DNA from: Granulosicoccus sp963833195
GTDB lineage: Bacteria; Pseudomonadota; Gammaproteobacteria; Granulosicoccales; Granulosicoccaceae
Assembly (NCBI GenBank): GCA_963833195.1
Contig: CAWHXF010000014.1
Span: forward strand, 1-64,000
Length of the DNA: 64,000 nt
Direction: 5' to 3'
The position numbers and the translations under genes are program-made. The notes under the pieces are model-generated. The model was given only the letters and a program-made list of their open reading frames with translations, did not search any database and had not been told where the DNA came from. Within the stretch, counting starts at the first letter, position 1; each line of letters begins with the position of its first letter. Positions 26,583-34,994 of this stretch are shown here, piece after piece.

Positions 26583-28390
26583 CGACGCCGGCCGGCGTGA
26601 ACCATCGACTCGCACGCGTGCTGGAGCGCTTCGACCCGGGGTTCGTGTGGGCGGAGTACGCGGCGCGCGTGACGCTGACCTGCGTGCTGTCGTGCCTGCC
26701 GCTGCTCGCGCTCGCGCATGGACGCGACCTGCCCGAGGCCGGGGCCTGGCTCGGCATGACCGCGGCGCAGTACATCGCCTGGTTCGTCGTGGGCGACTCG
26801 CGCGGGCAGCGCCTGCGGCTGTCGATCGCCACGACGGGCTTCGCCGCGGCGGGCGTCGCGTGGGGCGCATCGCTCGATTCCGCGGCCTGGACAGTCGCCG
26901 CGGTGGTCGGCTCGACCGCCGCGGCGTTCGCGCTGTGGCGCGTCTCCGAGGGTCTGCGCACCGCCGCGCTCGGGTGTTCGTACATGATGGTTCTCACGCG
27001 CTACTACGCGCCGACCCCGGGCGACGAGACGTGGCTCATCGGCGCCACGCTCGGCGCGTGCGTCATCGCCCTGGCCGTGCGCTTCGCGCTGTGGCCCGAA
27101 GGCCGTGCGCCGCGGCGCGATGCGCTCGTGCGCGTGTACCTGCGCAACCTGTCCGTGCTGGCCGGCCGAGCGTCGAGACGTCGCGGGTCCGGCCGAGCGT
27201 CGCGACGTCGCGGGTCCGGCCGAGCGTCGCGACGTCGCGGGTGTCGCGCCATCGCGCGCCTGCAGGCGCGCGCCGCCCCGATCGAGGCGGCGCTGGTCGC
27301 GCAGGGCGACACCGGTACGCGCATCGCCGACCGCCTGGCCGAGCTGCGCGTGCGGACCACCGAGGCCGTGCTCGCGCGACCTGCCGACGCACCGACGCTC
27401 GCCGTCCCGGAGCACGCCGCGACGCGGGACGATCCCGCACGGGTGTTCCCCGCCGCGACGACGGGGCCGACCGGCGGCGAACGTCTCGTGCCCGCGCTGC
27501 AGCGCGCCGCGCAGGTCGCCGTGGCCCTCGCGCTCGCGATTCCGATCGGCATGTGGCTCGCGCCGGAGCGATGGGCCTGGTCCTACCTCGCGGCGCTGCT
27601 GATGTTCTACGGCACGGCGACGAGCGACGACGTGACCGCGAAGGGCTGGCACCGCATCGGCGGCACCCTGCTCGGCGCCGTGGCGGGAATCGGACTCGCG
27701 GACGTGCTGGGCGGCCACACGTGGACCGCGATCGCCGCGATCCTCGTCCTGCAGTTCCTGGCCGTCTACCTGCAGCGCTTCGGCTACGCCGCCTCGATGC
27801 TCGCCACCACGGCGCTGCTCGTGCTGTTCTTCGCGGTCACGGGCAACGCCGTGCCCTCGATCGCGGAGCTGCGATTCGAGGAAACGCTCGCGGGCGCCGC
27901 GGCCGGCTTGCTGGCGGCCGCGTTCGTCTTCCCGTCGCGCGCCACGACGCGCAGCGACGCCGCGTTCGTCGACCTGGCGAGCCGGCTCGGCGCCGTGCTG
28001 CGCGCCGAGGTGCCCGTGGGGCCCGCGGCGCGCGCGCTGTGCGCGGACCTCGTGAGCCTGCGCGACACGCTGACCGCCACGCGGCTCGCGAGCCTTGCGC
28101 GTCGCGGCGGTCGCGCCGACGCGGCGCGGCTCGATCGCCGCGTGAGGCTGGCGGCGGCGCTCGTGCAGGACGTGGAACGCATCGAGCTGCACGACGGCGC
28201 CACGGACGAACGGCTCCTGCGACGCCTCGCGCGGACGCTCGATACCGAGCTCGCCACCGTGCGCCGCGAAGCGCCTCCGCGCGGCGGGCGGGCACGCGCC
28301 GACGACGATGCCGTGGCCGCCCTGCGCGCGCTGCGGAACACGATCGGGAGCCGCCTAGGGGCGTGCGAGGACGGTCCGTGGCAGCGCTGA
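26579..28390 (+). CDS. FUSC family (aromatic acid exporter-like) membrane protein
   Basis: The protein has about 603 residues. Two membrane blocks (about residues 20-160 and 310-440) are separated and followed by soluble helical regions. Motifs include LLMFYGTATSDDVTAKGWHRIGG (shown in part: YGTATSDDVTAKGWHRIG), typical of YccC/FusC-like proteins. They are linked to export of aromatic acids or other weak acids across the inner membrane. The ATG at 26579 overlaps the antiporter remnant stop. An insert of three 27-bp repeats (GRASRRRGS units, about residues 196-222) gives an Arg-rich stretch in the loop. The adaptor partner usually next to AaeB-type exporters is absent. Confidence 0.83.
   Translation: MTTPAGVNHRLARVLERFDPGFVWAEYAARVTLTCVLSCLPLLALAHGRDLPEAGAWLGMTAAQYIAWFVVGDSRGQRLRLSIATTGFAAAGVAWGASLDSAAWTVAAVVGSTAAAFALWRVSEGLRTAALGCSYMMVLTRYYAPTPGDETWLIGATLGACVIALAVRFALWPEGRAPRRDALVRVYLRNLSVLAGRASRRRGSGRASRRRGSGRASRRRGCRAIARLQARAAPIEAALVAQGDTGTRIADRLAELRVRTTEAVLARPADAPTLAVPEHAATRDDPARVFPAATTGPTGGERLVPALQRAAQVAVALALAIPIGMWLAPERWAWSYLAALLMFYGTATSDDVTAKGWHRIGGTLLGAVAGIGLADVLGGHTWTAIAAILVLQFLAVYLQRFGYAASMLATTALLVLFFAVTGNAVPSIAELRFEETLAGAAAGLLAAAFVFPSRATTRSDAAFVDLASRLGAVLRAEVPVGPAARALCADLVSLRDTLTATRLASLARRGGRADAARLDRRVRLAAALVQDVERIELHDGATDERLLRRLARTLDTELATVRREAPPRGGRARADDDAVAALRALRNTIGSRLGACEDGPWQR
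27164..27244 (+). repeat. 27-bp tandem repeat, three units, inside the FUSC gene
   Basis: Unit GGCCGAGCGTCGCGACGTCG plus CGGGTCC repeats three times with one substitution in the first unit. The length is a multiple of three, so the frame is kept and GRASRRRGS is encoded each time. Confidence 0.9.
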
Positions 28391-28726
28391 CGGTGCCGGG
28401 ACGTCGGCACGCCGGGCGCCGCCGCCCCCGCGAGCGGGTTCGCCAGGAGATGGATGTCGACGACGACGTCCTTGCCCTTTGACGGGTGATCGCTGCTCGG
28501 GCAGGCGCGACGCACCGATCCGCCGATGGATCGTCCGGTCAAGTGCCGAATCCGGAACGCACCGGCGGTGCACGGTGACCGGACGGAGCGAGACCTTGTA
28601 GCCATGGCCTCCCACGGGCGATGCCGACCCCGCGCTTCGCGGGATCGACGAGGCGTGTCCCCTTCGGACGCCGGCTCGTCGGCAAGCGCTCGTGCGACGG
28701 ACCTCCCCTCCTCCGCTCCGGATCGA
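28391..28726. other. Intergenic region with an interspersed-repeat-like segment
   Basis: About 335 bp before the damaged serine hydrolase. The stretch 28499-28580 resembles 17974-18050 (GGGCAGGC, ACCGATC, GCCG-AATCCGGAACGC in order). No gene is supported. Confidence 0.4.
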
Positions 28727-29785
28727 ATGCAACGATGGCTCCCATCCCGACCGCACCCGCCTTCGGGCCTCGCGCCGCGTCCCGCCCGTCGTTCGGCTTC
28801 GCCCGGCTCCGCCGGGTCGCCCCGCGCGCCGTTGGCCGTCGCATCGATCGCCGCCCTCACCTTCGCAGGCACCGTCATCGCCCAGGACAGCACGGACAGC
28901 AACGACGGTGCGGGCGACACGAACCGCGCGGACGGCGCCGACGGGCCGCTCGGCCCGACGCTCTCCGACCCGCACCACATGGGCTGGATGCAGGGTCACC
29001 CGCCGCCCGACGACCGCATCATCCGCGCCGGCGACCCCGCGGCGCTGCAGTTCCCCCAGCTTCGCTGGTCGATGTGTCACTTCCGGGAGCTGGAACCGAG
29101 CGCGGCCGTGTCGCGCGGGACCGGAGCCATGCGGGCGCTCGAGCGCGACATCGACATGCGTCTCGACGAGGTGAGCTTCACGGTACGCGACACCGATCGG
29201 AGCATGACGTGGCACGAGGCATTCGATGCGAACTACATCGACGGCCTCGTGGTGCTGCACCGCGGGCGCATCGTGTACGAGCGCTACGCGGGCTGCCACT
29301 CGCTCGCCGATCTCGTCGGCGAGCGGATATGGACCCCGATCGGGGCGGAGCGCGACGCGCTGTACGTCGTCGATGCCATCGGCACGCCGTGGGCCGGCGG
29401 CGGCTTCAGCGGCGCGCTGCGCGACATGGCGCGCTGGGGCCAGCCGATGCTCGACGGCGGGCGCGTGGACGGGCGCTAGGTCGTGCCGGCGGAGGCCGTG
29501 CGGCGCATCGCCGAGGGCGGCAGCCAGGAGGCCTTCGCGAAGTCCGATCATCCGGGGCTCGTGGACTGGAGCTACCGCGCGCTGTGGTGGGACACCGAGA
29601 ACGAGCACGGCGCCTACGCCGCGCGCGGCGTGTACGGCCAGACGGTGTACGTGGACCTGGCGGCCGAGATGGTCATCGCGCGCTTCGTCTTGTACCCGAA
29701 GGCCGCCAACGCCGCGAACGACCCGACGTCCTTGCCGGCCTACTCGGCGATCGCCGAGCACCTGATGGAGACCGACGCCGAGTGA
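28727..29785 (+). pseudogene. Serine hydrolase (beta-lactamase fold), copy 1: internal deletion and stop
   Basis: A signal-like leader (APLAVASIAALTFAGTVIAQ) is followed by HHMGWMQGHPPPDDR, RWSMCHFRELEP and IDGLVVLHRGRIVYERYAG, as in 6-aminohexanoate-dimer hydrolase/EstB-type enzymes. The next residues jump directly to LVGERIWTPIGAERDALYVV, so the segment with the SxxK nucleophile and the YxN motif is deleted. An in-frame TAG at 29477-29479 then splits off AEAVRRIAEGGSQEAF and HGAYAARGVYGQTVYVDLAAEM to the end. The second copy (54774-55517) keeps part of the segment lost here. Not functional as read. Confidence 0.83.
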
Positions 29786-30027
29786 GCGATCCGCGCCGCG
29801 AGATCGAGACGCTGCTGAAGGTCCGGGCGAACCTGTCGGGCACCGACAACGTCTTCACCTGGACGGGCAACGTGTACGCCTGCACGCCCGGCGAGCGGGC
29901 GACGCGCCTGTTCGGCTTCGAGGGCTTCAACATCGCGCGCGGAGGTGATCGAGGGTGGCTACCGGCTGCTCGCGCGCGAGGCGGCGTTCTACCTCGACCC
30001 CGAGACCGACGAGGTGCTCGATCGAGC
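29782..30027 (+). pseudogene. DUF1838 protein remnant
   Basis: It starts at a GTG overlapping the hydrolase stop (GTGA) and reads LKVRANLSGTDNVFTWTGNV and FGFEGFNIAR. It then continues in another frame (one base lost near 29942) as GGYRLLAREAAFYLDPETDE. These are characteristic of DUF1838 proteins. The C-terminal part is replaced by an amidohydrolase fragment. Confidence 0.7.
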
Positions 30028-30028
30028 G

Positions 30029-30153
30029 TGCTGTTCAGGAACGTGCGCATCCTCGACGGCGTCGACGAGGGGTTTCGGCGGGGACACGTGCTCGTCGAAG
30101 GCGACAGGATCGAGGGTGTCGCCTCCAGCCATTCGCCTTCGGCCCAGCGCTAA
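30029..30153 (+). pseudogene. Amidohydrolase N-terminal remnant
   Basis: VLFRNVRILDGVDEGFRRGH then VLVEGDRIE is the first beta-sandwich segment of imidazolonepropionase-like amidohydrolases. The metal-binding barrel is missing and the frame stops at 30153. It is fused in place behind the DUF1838 remnant. Confidence 0.65.
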
Positions 30154-30310
30154 AGATCGTTCGGGTCCTGCGGCGCGAAGTACGACAGCGGGTGGTTGCT
30201 CGCCGTGCAATCGAGCGTCACCGTCACCCGCTCGCTCGCACCGGGCTCCAGCTCGACCCTCTCGAAGCCCGCCAGGCGCTTGGGCGGCTGGTTCGCCTCG
30301 TCGGGCAGCC
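30150..30310 (-). pseudogene. GH3 beta-glucosidase, C-terminal Fn3-like remnant
   Basis: The minus strand reads PPKRLAGFERVELEPGASER then VTVTLDCTASNHPLSYF, the end of the fibronectin-III-like domain that closes family 3 glycoside hydrolases. Only about 50 codons remain, ending with TAG at 30150. The catalytic domains are absent. Confidence 0.7.
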
Positions 30311-30443
30311 TCGCCGAGGCTGTCGGTGTAGACCGAGCGAGAGCGGTGCGGCGCGAGGATCGTCTACCGGCGATGCTGGACGAAAGCGGCATTCGAAGGA
30401 TCTCGTTCGCGTGTCATGATCGGCACCGGGTCGGACGCCCGGC

Positions 30444-31010
30444 TCAACGCCCGCGCAGCGCCCGCACGTCCTTCGGCGTCGCCTCGTCGGGAAACGCGTT
30501 GCCGAAGCTCGATCGCACGAAGTTGACGACGCTCGCGATCTGCTCGTCGTCCATCTGATCCCCGAAGGCGGGCATGCCGTGCAGCCCGGTGGTCAGCACG
30601 CCGATCATGTAGTGACGCGAGACGAGCTTCGGATTGCCCGCGAGCGGCGGGTAGGTGCCGGCCCCTTCGGCGCCCTCGCCGTCGGCCATGTGGCAACCCT
30701 GGCAGGAGGTGCGATAGAGGGCCTCGCCGCGCTCCTGCGAGAACGAGTCCTTGGTCCGCGAGAACCGGTCGATGACCTGACGCGCATCGCCGCGGCGCTC
30801 GGACATCACGCCCGGCTCCTCGTTCCAGACGAGGTCCCAGTCCGGGTCGGCGGGACCCGGAGGCGTCGCGATGCGCGTGCTGATCGTCTCCACCTCGTCC
30901 TGCGGGTTCGAGGGGGCTTCGTCGGCGGCGACGCGCGCGGCGATGGCCGCCAGCAGGACGACGCCTGCGACGGCGGTGGCGAGTGCGGTTGTCGGCTTCA
31001 TCGACGTCAT
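30444..31010 (-). CDS. Monohaem c-type cytochrome of the amine oxidase module
   Basis: The protein has 188 residues with a signal peptide (TALATAVAGVVLLAAIAARV) and a single CQGCH haem site at about residue 106. The distal Met is probably in GLHGMPAFGDQM, which also matches class I cytochromes such as small electron carriers. It ends with NFVRSSFGNAFPDE. It lies eight bases downstream of the flavin amine oxidase, so it probably accepts electrons from it in the periplasm and delivers them to the triheme cytochrome or an oxidase. The ATG at 31010 (MTSMKPT) or the one at 31001 is the start. Confidence 0.87.
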   Translation of the reverse strand: MTSMKPTTALATAVAGVVLLAAIAARVAADEAPSNPQDEVETISTRIATPPGPADPDWDLVWNEEPGVMSERRGDARQVIDRFSRTKDSFSQERGEALYRTSCQGCHMADGEGAEGAGTYPPLAGNPKLVSRHYMIGVLTTGLHGMPAFGDQMDDEQIASVVNFVRSSFGNAFPDEATPKDVRALRGR

Positions 31011-31018
31011 CGTCTCGT

Positions 31019-32620
31019 TCAGGCCAGCACGCGCTCGTGGAGTCGGCGCGTGGCGTCCAGGCCGGACAGGATCGCGCCCTCCTGCCAGGCGGGGATGTGC
31101 GAACAATGCTCGCCCGCGAGCACGATCCGGCCATCGATGCTGCACAGCGTGTCGTAGTGCGCCTCGCGCAGCGCCTCGTCCCACTGGCCGTAGCAGCCGA
31201 GCGTCCACGGGATGCGGTGCCACGCGCAGGACGTGCCGCTCATGAACTCCTTCTCGTACTGGGGGTGGATCTGCTTGCCGAAGGCGAGCGCCGCCTCGAT
31301 GCGCTCCCGTGGGTCGAGCGCGTTGAACGTGTAGGTGTAGTTCTCGCCGCTGGTGTAGGTGTCGTAGCCGCCGAGCAGCACGCCGGGGCCGTCGCTGAAG
31401 AGGTTCTGCGACGGGTAGCTGATCTGAACGATCGGCAGGTCGGTGTAGCTGATGCCGCCGGCGATCCAGTCGTCCTGCTCCCAGAAGCGGCGCTTGAACT
31501 CCAGGCCGACCTTGAACGCGCTTGCGTAGGGCACGGCCGCGATCGCGCGCTTCATCGGCTCCGAGACCTGCACGTCGATCTGGGAAAGGATGGACAGCGG
31601 GATGTTGCACACGCACCAGTCGGCCCGCTCGGTCCGGACCTCCCCGCCTTCGCGGGCGTCGACTTGATGTACCGTGACGCCGCTGTCGGACTGCTCGATC
31701 TTCACCACCTTCGCGTGGTAGGTGATCAGATCCTTCACCTGCTCGGTGAACGCGTCCCCGATCCGGCCCATGCCGCCGACCGGCTGGAACATCGCGGGCG
31801 CGTGTTCGTACAGGTTGAACGTGAAGAGGTCCTGCCACAGGCCGGATTCGAACAGCGGCCCCATCGGCAGCGGCGTGCTCGGCTCCGACGCCGGCATCAG
31901 CCCGCCGCCCGGCAGCACGTCGTAGCCGCGGTAGTCGCCGAGGCCGTCGTGCTTCACGTAGCGGTAGCGCGAGTCCAGCACGCCCCACCCCTTCAGGCCC
32001 TCGAGCAGCCGGTCCCGGTCCTCCCCCGTCACGGCCTCGTCGAGGGCCCCCTGGCGAACCGACTTGGCGAGCAGCTCCGACACGTAGCCGCGCACGTCGG
32101 TCTCGACGTCGCCGACGCGCTGCGGCCGGCCGCCGAAGGCCCGGCTGTCGTGCAGGAAGGCCTTGTCGTTCTTCATGATGAACGGCTGCAGCTCGACGCC
32201 GAAGCGGCGGCAGTAGTCGAACACCGCGAAGTGATGTGCGGGCAGCCGCCAGGGGCCGGGGTTCAGGTACCGGTCCCCGGTGAACGGGCAGTCGACGCGC
32301 TCGCCGCCGAGCTCGGTGAACGAATCGCCGCCGCGCAGGGTCCAGCTCCTCCCCCCGCCGCGGCCCTGGTACTCGAGCACCTTCACCTCGTAGCCCGCCC
32401 GGCGCAGCTCGTAGGCCGCCGTGAGTCCGCCGAGCCCCGCGCCGAGCACCAGCACCTTCGTGCCGGGCTTCGCGCCCGACAGCTTCATCTCGCCGCGGTA
32501 GTCGGACTCGGCGGCCAGACCGAGCGACGACATCGATTGGTACATCGCCGTCGCGCCGGCCGTCCGGCCGATCAGGCTCAGCAACTGCCGTCGGCTCGGC
32601 TGGAAGGGTCGAGGCTTCAT
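31019..32620 (-). CDS. Flavin-containing amine oxidase (periplasmic, Tat-exported)
   Basis: The protein has 533 residues. A twin-arginine leader (PSRRQLLSLIGRTAGATAMY) precedes the FAD-binding motif (VLVLGAGLGGLTAAYELRRA). Next come GGRSWTLRGGDSFTELGGER, NPGPWRLPAHHFAVFDYCRR, PVGGMGRIGDAFTEQ and a C-terminal FAD segment IVLAGEHCSHIPAWQEGAIL. The enzyme oxidises an amine or amino acid. Here it is placed between two cytochrome genes, so electrons may go to cytochrome c rather than oxygen. The substrate is unknown. ATG 32620 (MKPRPFQP) is preferred because the leader follows directly. A truncated paralogue is at 17415-17949. Confidence 0.88.
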   Translation of the reverse strand: MKPRPFQPSRRQLLSLIGRTAGATAMYQSMSSLGLAAESDYRGEMKLSGAKPGTKVLVLGAGLGGLTAAYELRRAGYEVKVLEYQGRGGGRSWTLRGGDSFTELGGERVDCPFTGDRYLNPGPWRLPAHHFAVFDYCRRFGVELQPFIMKNDKAFLHDSRAFGGRPQRVGDVETDVRGYVSELLAKSVRQGALDEAVTGEDRDRLLEGLKGWGVLDSRYRYVKHDGLGDYRGYDVLPGGGLMPASEPSTPLPMGPLFESGLWQDLFTFNLYEHAPAMFQPVGGMGRIGDAFTEQVKDLITYHAKVVKIEQSDSGVTVHQVDAREGGEVRTERADWCVCNIPLSILSQIDVQVSEPMKRAIAAVPYASAFKVGLEFKRRFWEQDDWIAGGISYTDLPIVQISYPSQNLFSDGPGVLLGGYDTYTSGENYTYTFNALDPRERIEAALAFGKQIHPQYEKEFMSGTSCAWHRIPWTLGCYGQWDEALREAHYDTLCSIDGRIVLAGEHCSHIPAWQEGAILSGLDATRRLHERVLA

Positions 32621-32671
32621 GGGGTATCTCGCAGGCACACGGTGAGGGGCGGCGTTCTTCGCTTCGACGAC

Positions 32672-34141
32672 TCAGGTGCGGGCGCGCCGGACGACGATCC
32701 AGGCGATCCAGGCGACGAGCGCGAGGAACAGCGCGATCGCGCTCCACGCGAGCAACGGCGCGTACCGGATCAGCGCGGGCAGCTCCTGCTGGCGCCCGTC
32801 GAGCACGGCATCGACCTGTCGCACGTCGACATCCGCGCCGGAGACGCTGCCGAATCTCGCCCGCACGTAGCTGCTCACGTCGGCGATCTGCTGCCGGCTC
32901 AGCTCGCCCTCGAACCCGGGCATCAGGGGCGTGCGCGGCAGGGTCCGGTAGGGCGCGCCGGAGGCGATGACCTTGATGAGGTTGTCCGGACGCTGACGCC
33001 GCACCCCGCTGTTGCCCGCGAGCGCCGGGTAGTAGGCGGACGTCTGCCCACCGCCGTCGACGCCGTGACAGGAGGCGCAGTTGCGCAGGTACAGCGCCTC
33101 CGCGCCATCGCCCCGCACGCGCTCGAGCGCATCGCCGAGCTCGCGGCGGATCTGGCCGACCTCGTGCACGTGGCGGGTCCGCTCCCCGGGCGGCGGGAAC
33201 GGCGACGCCCCGTCGGGATCGCCCCCCTGACCGGGTACCGTCTTCAGGTAGCTCGCCATCGCCAGGCGATCCTCGTCGGTGAGATGGTGGGTGCTGCGCG
33301 AGACCACCTCGCCCATCGGCCCGACCGCCTGCGCGAAGTCGCCCCCGTGTCCGGTGCGCAGGAATTCCACGATCTCCCCGCGCGTCCAGGTGCCGATCCC
33401 GGCCGTCGCGTCGGCGGTGATGTTCGGCGCGTACCAGCCGTCGACGACCGCGCCGGAGAGGTACTCGTCGTCCGCCGTCGCCATCATGGCGTTGCGCGGG
33501 GTGTGGCAGGTGCCGCAATGCCCGAGGGTGTCCACGAGATACCGGCCGCGCCGTTCGGTGGCGTCGAGGGCGGAGTCGTCGTCCGCGTCGCCGAGGTTCA
33601 CGGCGTTCCAGAAGTACATCAGGAAGCGCATGTCGAACGGGAAGTCGAGATCGGTTTCTCGCTCGGGCGCCTCGTCCACCGCGGGCACCGTCATGAGGTA
33701 GTCGTACAGCGCGGCGATGTCCTCGTCCTCCATGTCGTGGTAGGCGGGGTACGGCATCGCCGGGTAGAGCTTCCGGCCCGGTGCCTTGCCGTCGCGCAGC
33801 ACGGCCCTCAGGTCGTCGACGTCGTAGTCGCCGATGCCGAACCGCGAGGACGAGGTGATGTTGGACGCGACGATGTCCCCGAGCGGCGTGCCGATCGGCC
33901 GGCCGCCCGCGTACGGCTGCCCGTCGACGCCGGCGTGGCAGGACATGCAATCGGCCGCGCGCGCGATGTATTCGCCGCGCGATACGGCGTCGTCGGTACC
34001 GGATCCGTCCTGCGACCCGGAGGGCCGGGCACCGGAGGCGGTGGCCGCGTCCCCCGATTCGGACGCCGACGCGACGGGCCCCGCGGCACCGATTCCGCCA
34101 AGGTACAGGAGCGCTAGTACCGGGATCGCGGTGAAGCGCAT
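32672..34141 (-). CDS. Triheme c-type cytochrome with C-terminal membrane anchor
   Basis: The protein has 489 residues: signal peptide (FTAIPVLALLYLGGIGAAG), haem sites CMSCH, CGTCH and CASCH, and an anchor (LLAWSAIALFLALVAWIAWI). It resembles the cytochrome at 20756-22261 in length and order (SNIT, PAMPY, HCGTCHTPR against HCTACHTPR). It starts the module cytochrome, amine oxidase, monohaem cytochrome; the intergenic gaps are about 50 and 8 bp. It would feed electrons into the quinone pool or an oxidase. Confidence 0.9.
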   Translation of the reverse strand: MRFTAIPVLALLYLGGIGAAGPVASASESGDAATASGARPSGSQDGSGTDDAVSRGEYIARAADCMSCHAGVDGQPYAGGRPIGTPLGDIVASNITSSSRFGIGDYDVDDLRAVLRDGKAPGRKLYPAMPYPAYHDMEDEDIAALYDYLMTVPAVDEAPERETDLDFPFDMRFLMYFWNAVNLGDADDDSALDATERRGRYLVDTLGHCGTCHTPRNAMMATADDEYLSGAVVDGWYAPNITADATAGIGTWTRGEIVEFLRTGHGGDFAQAVGPMGEVVSRSTHHLTDEDRLAMASYLKTVPGQGGDPDGASPFPPPGERTRHVHEVGQIRRELGDALERVRGDGAEALYLRNCASCHGVDGGGQTSAYYPALAGNSGVRRQRPDNLIKVIASGAPYRTLPRTPLMPGFEGELSRQQIADVSSYVRARFGSVSGADVDVRQVDAVLDGRQQELPALIRYAPLLAWSAIALFLALVAWIAWIVVRRART

Positions 34142-34145
34142 GGCG

Positions 34146-34742
34146 TCATGCCATCCTCGAGCGCACGATGCCGCTCACGCCGTCGAACACGAACGTCGCG
34201 CCGACGATCAGGCCGAGGATCACGAGCGAGCTGCCGGGCAGCCCGCCGAAGATCATCGCCCCCGCCACGATGCTGACGATGGCGGAGGCCAGCACCCAGC
34301 CCCAGCCGGCGGCCGGGCGCAGCGAGAACGCACCGACGACGCCGAACAGGCCGTCGACGACGAAGAGCGCCGCCACGACCAAGGTCAGCGCCACCGCGCC
34401 GCCGAGCGGGTTCGACACGAGATACCCCCCGACCAGGATGCGCAGCACGCCGATCGCGAACAGTGCGAAGCGCATGCCCGTGTAGCGATGGCTGAACGCG
34501 CCGGCCAGCCCCGCGATGCCGGCGACGATGAAGAGCCAGCCGACGAAGGCCGCGCTCACGAGCGTCGCCACCAGCGGGAACGCCACGGCGAGCAGCCCGA
34601 TCACGAGCATGCCGATGCCGACCCACAGCAGCTTGCCGCGATCGGTGCCGCCGGGCACGTCCGCCACCGGGTCGTTGCGTGCGGCGTGGTTGCGTGCGGC
34701 GTCGGTTCGCACGGCGTCTTCTCGTAGTGTCTGCGAGCTCAT
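34146..34742 (-). CDS. HdeD-type (DUF308) membrane protein
   Basis: The protein has 198 residues with six hydrophobic segments in three helical pairs (LLWVGIGMLVIGLLAVAFPL; FVGWLFIVAGIAGLAG; and so on) as in HdeD acid-resistance proteins, and a hydrophilic N-terminal 40 residues. HdeD is induced by acid stress; its molecular activity is unclear. The ATG at 34742 (MSSQTLRED) is chosen because the region upstream is a repeat-containing intergenic stretch. It lies four bases upstream of the triheme cytochrome start, so the two may be cotranscribed. Confidence 0.83.
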   Translation of the reverse strand: MSSQTLREDAVRTDAARNHAARNDPVADVPGGTDRGKLLWVGIGMLVIGLLAVAFPLVATLVSAAFVGWLFIVAGIAGLAGAFSHRYTGMRFALFAIGVLRILVGGYLVSNPLGGAVALTLVVAALFVVDGLFGVVGAFSLRPAAGWGWVLASAIVSIVAGAMIFGGLPGSSLVILGLIVGATFVFDGVSGIVRSRMA

Positions 34743-34863
34743 GGAGCGTCTCCGGATGGGCCACGGGCGAGGACGATGTTTCCCGAGGCCTGCGGCGCCG
34801 GGACAATGTCCGTCCACGTCGGCATCCTCCGCCCGTCCGATGCGTCCGACCAGCACCCGATGC

Positions 34864-34886
34864 GGAACGCATCGGTCCGTCCGCGG
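34864..34886 (+). repeat. Leader repeat, copy D
   Basis: GGAACGCATCGGTCCGTCCG then CGG, one base different from copies A and B in the core. It is 131 bp upstream of the quinol oxidase subunit II start. See the finding on leader repeats. Confidence 0.65.
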
Positions 34887-34994
34887 TACGTCGATCGTGT
34901 CAACCTGCGGCTCGCAGGACGCCGATGCCGAGGCCCGGTCGAGATCCCCGGTCGAATCATCGTGCCCGAGCGGCCTCTACCCGCGCCCCATCGC

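Noticed and set aside
27164..27244. CRISPR or recombination-site array
   Set aside because: Three adjoining 27-bp units without spacers, in frame inside a gene.
30983..34117. A 1044-codon open frame on the plus strand opposite the cytochrome and amine oxidase genes
   Set aside because: It is the complement of three recognisable genes in GC-rich DNA and has a His/Arg/Val-rich, low-information composition.
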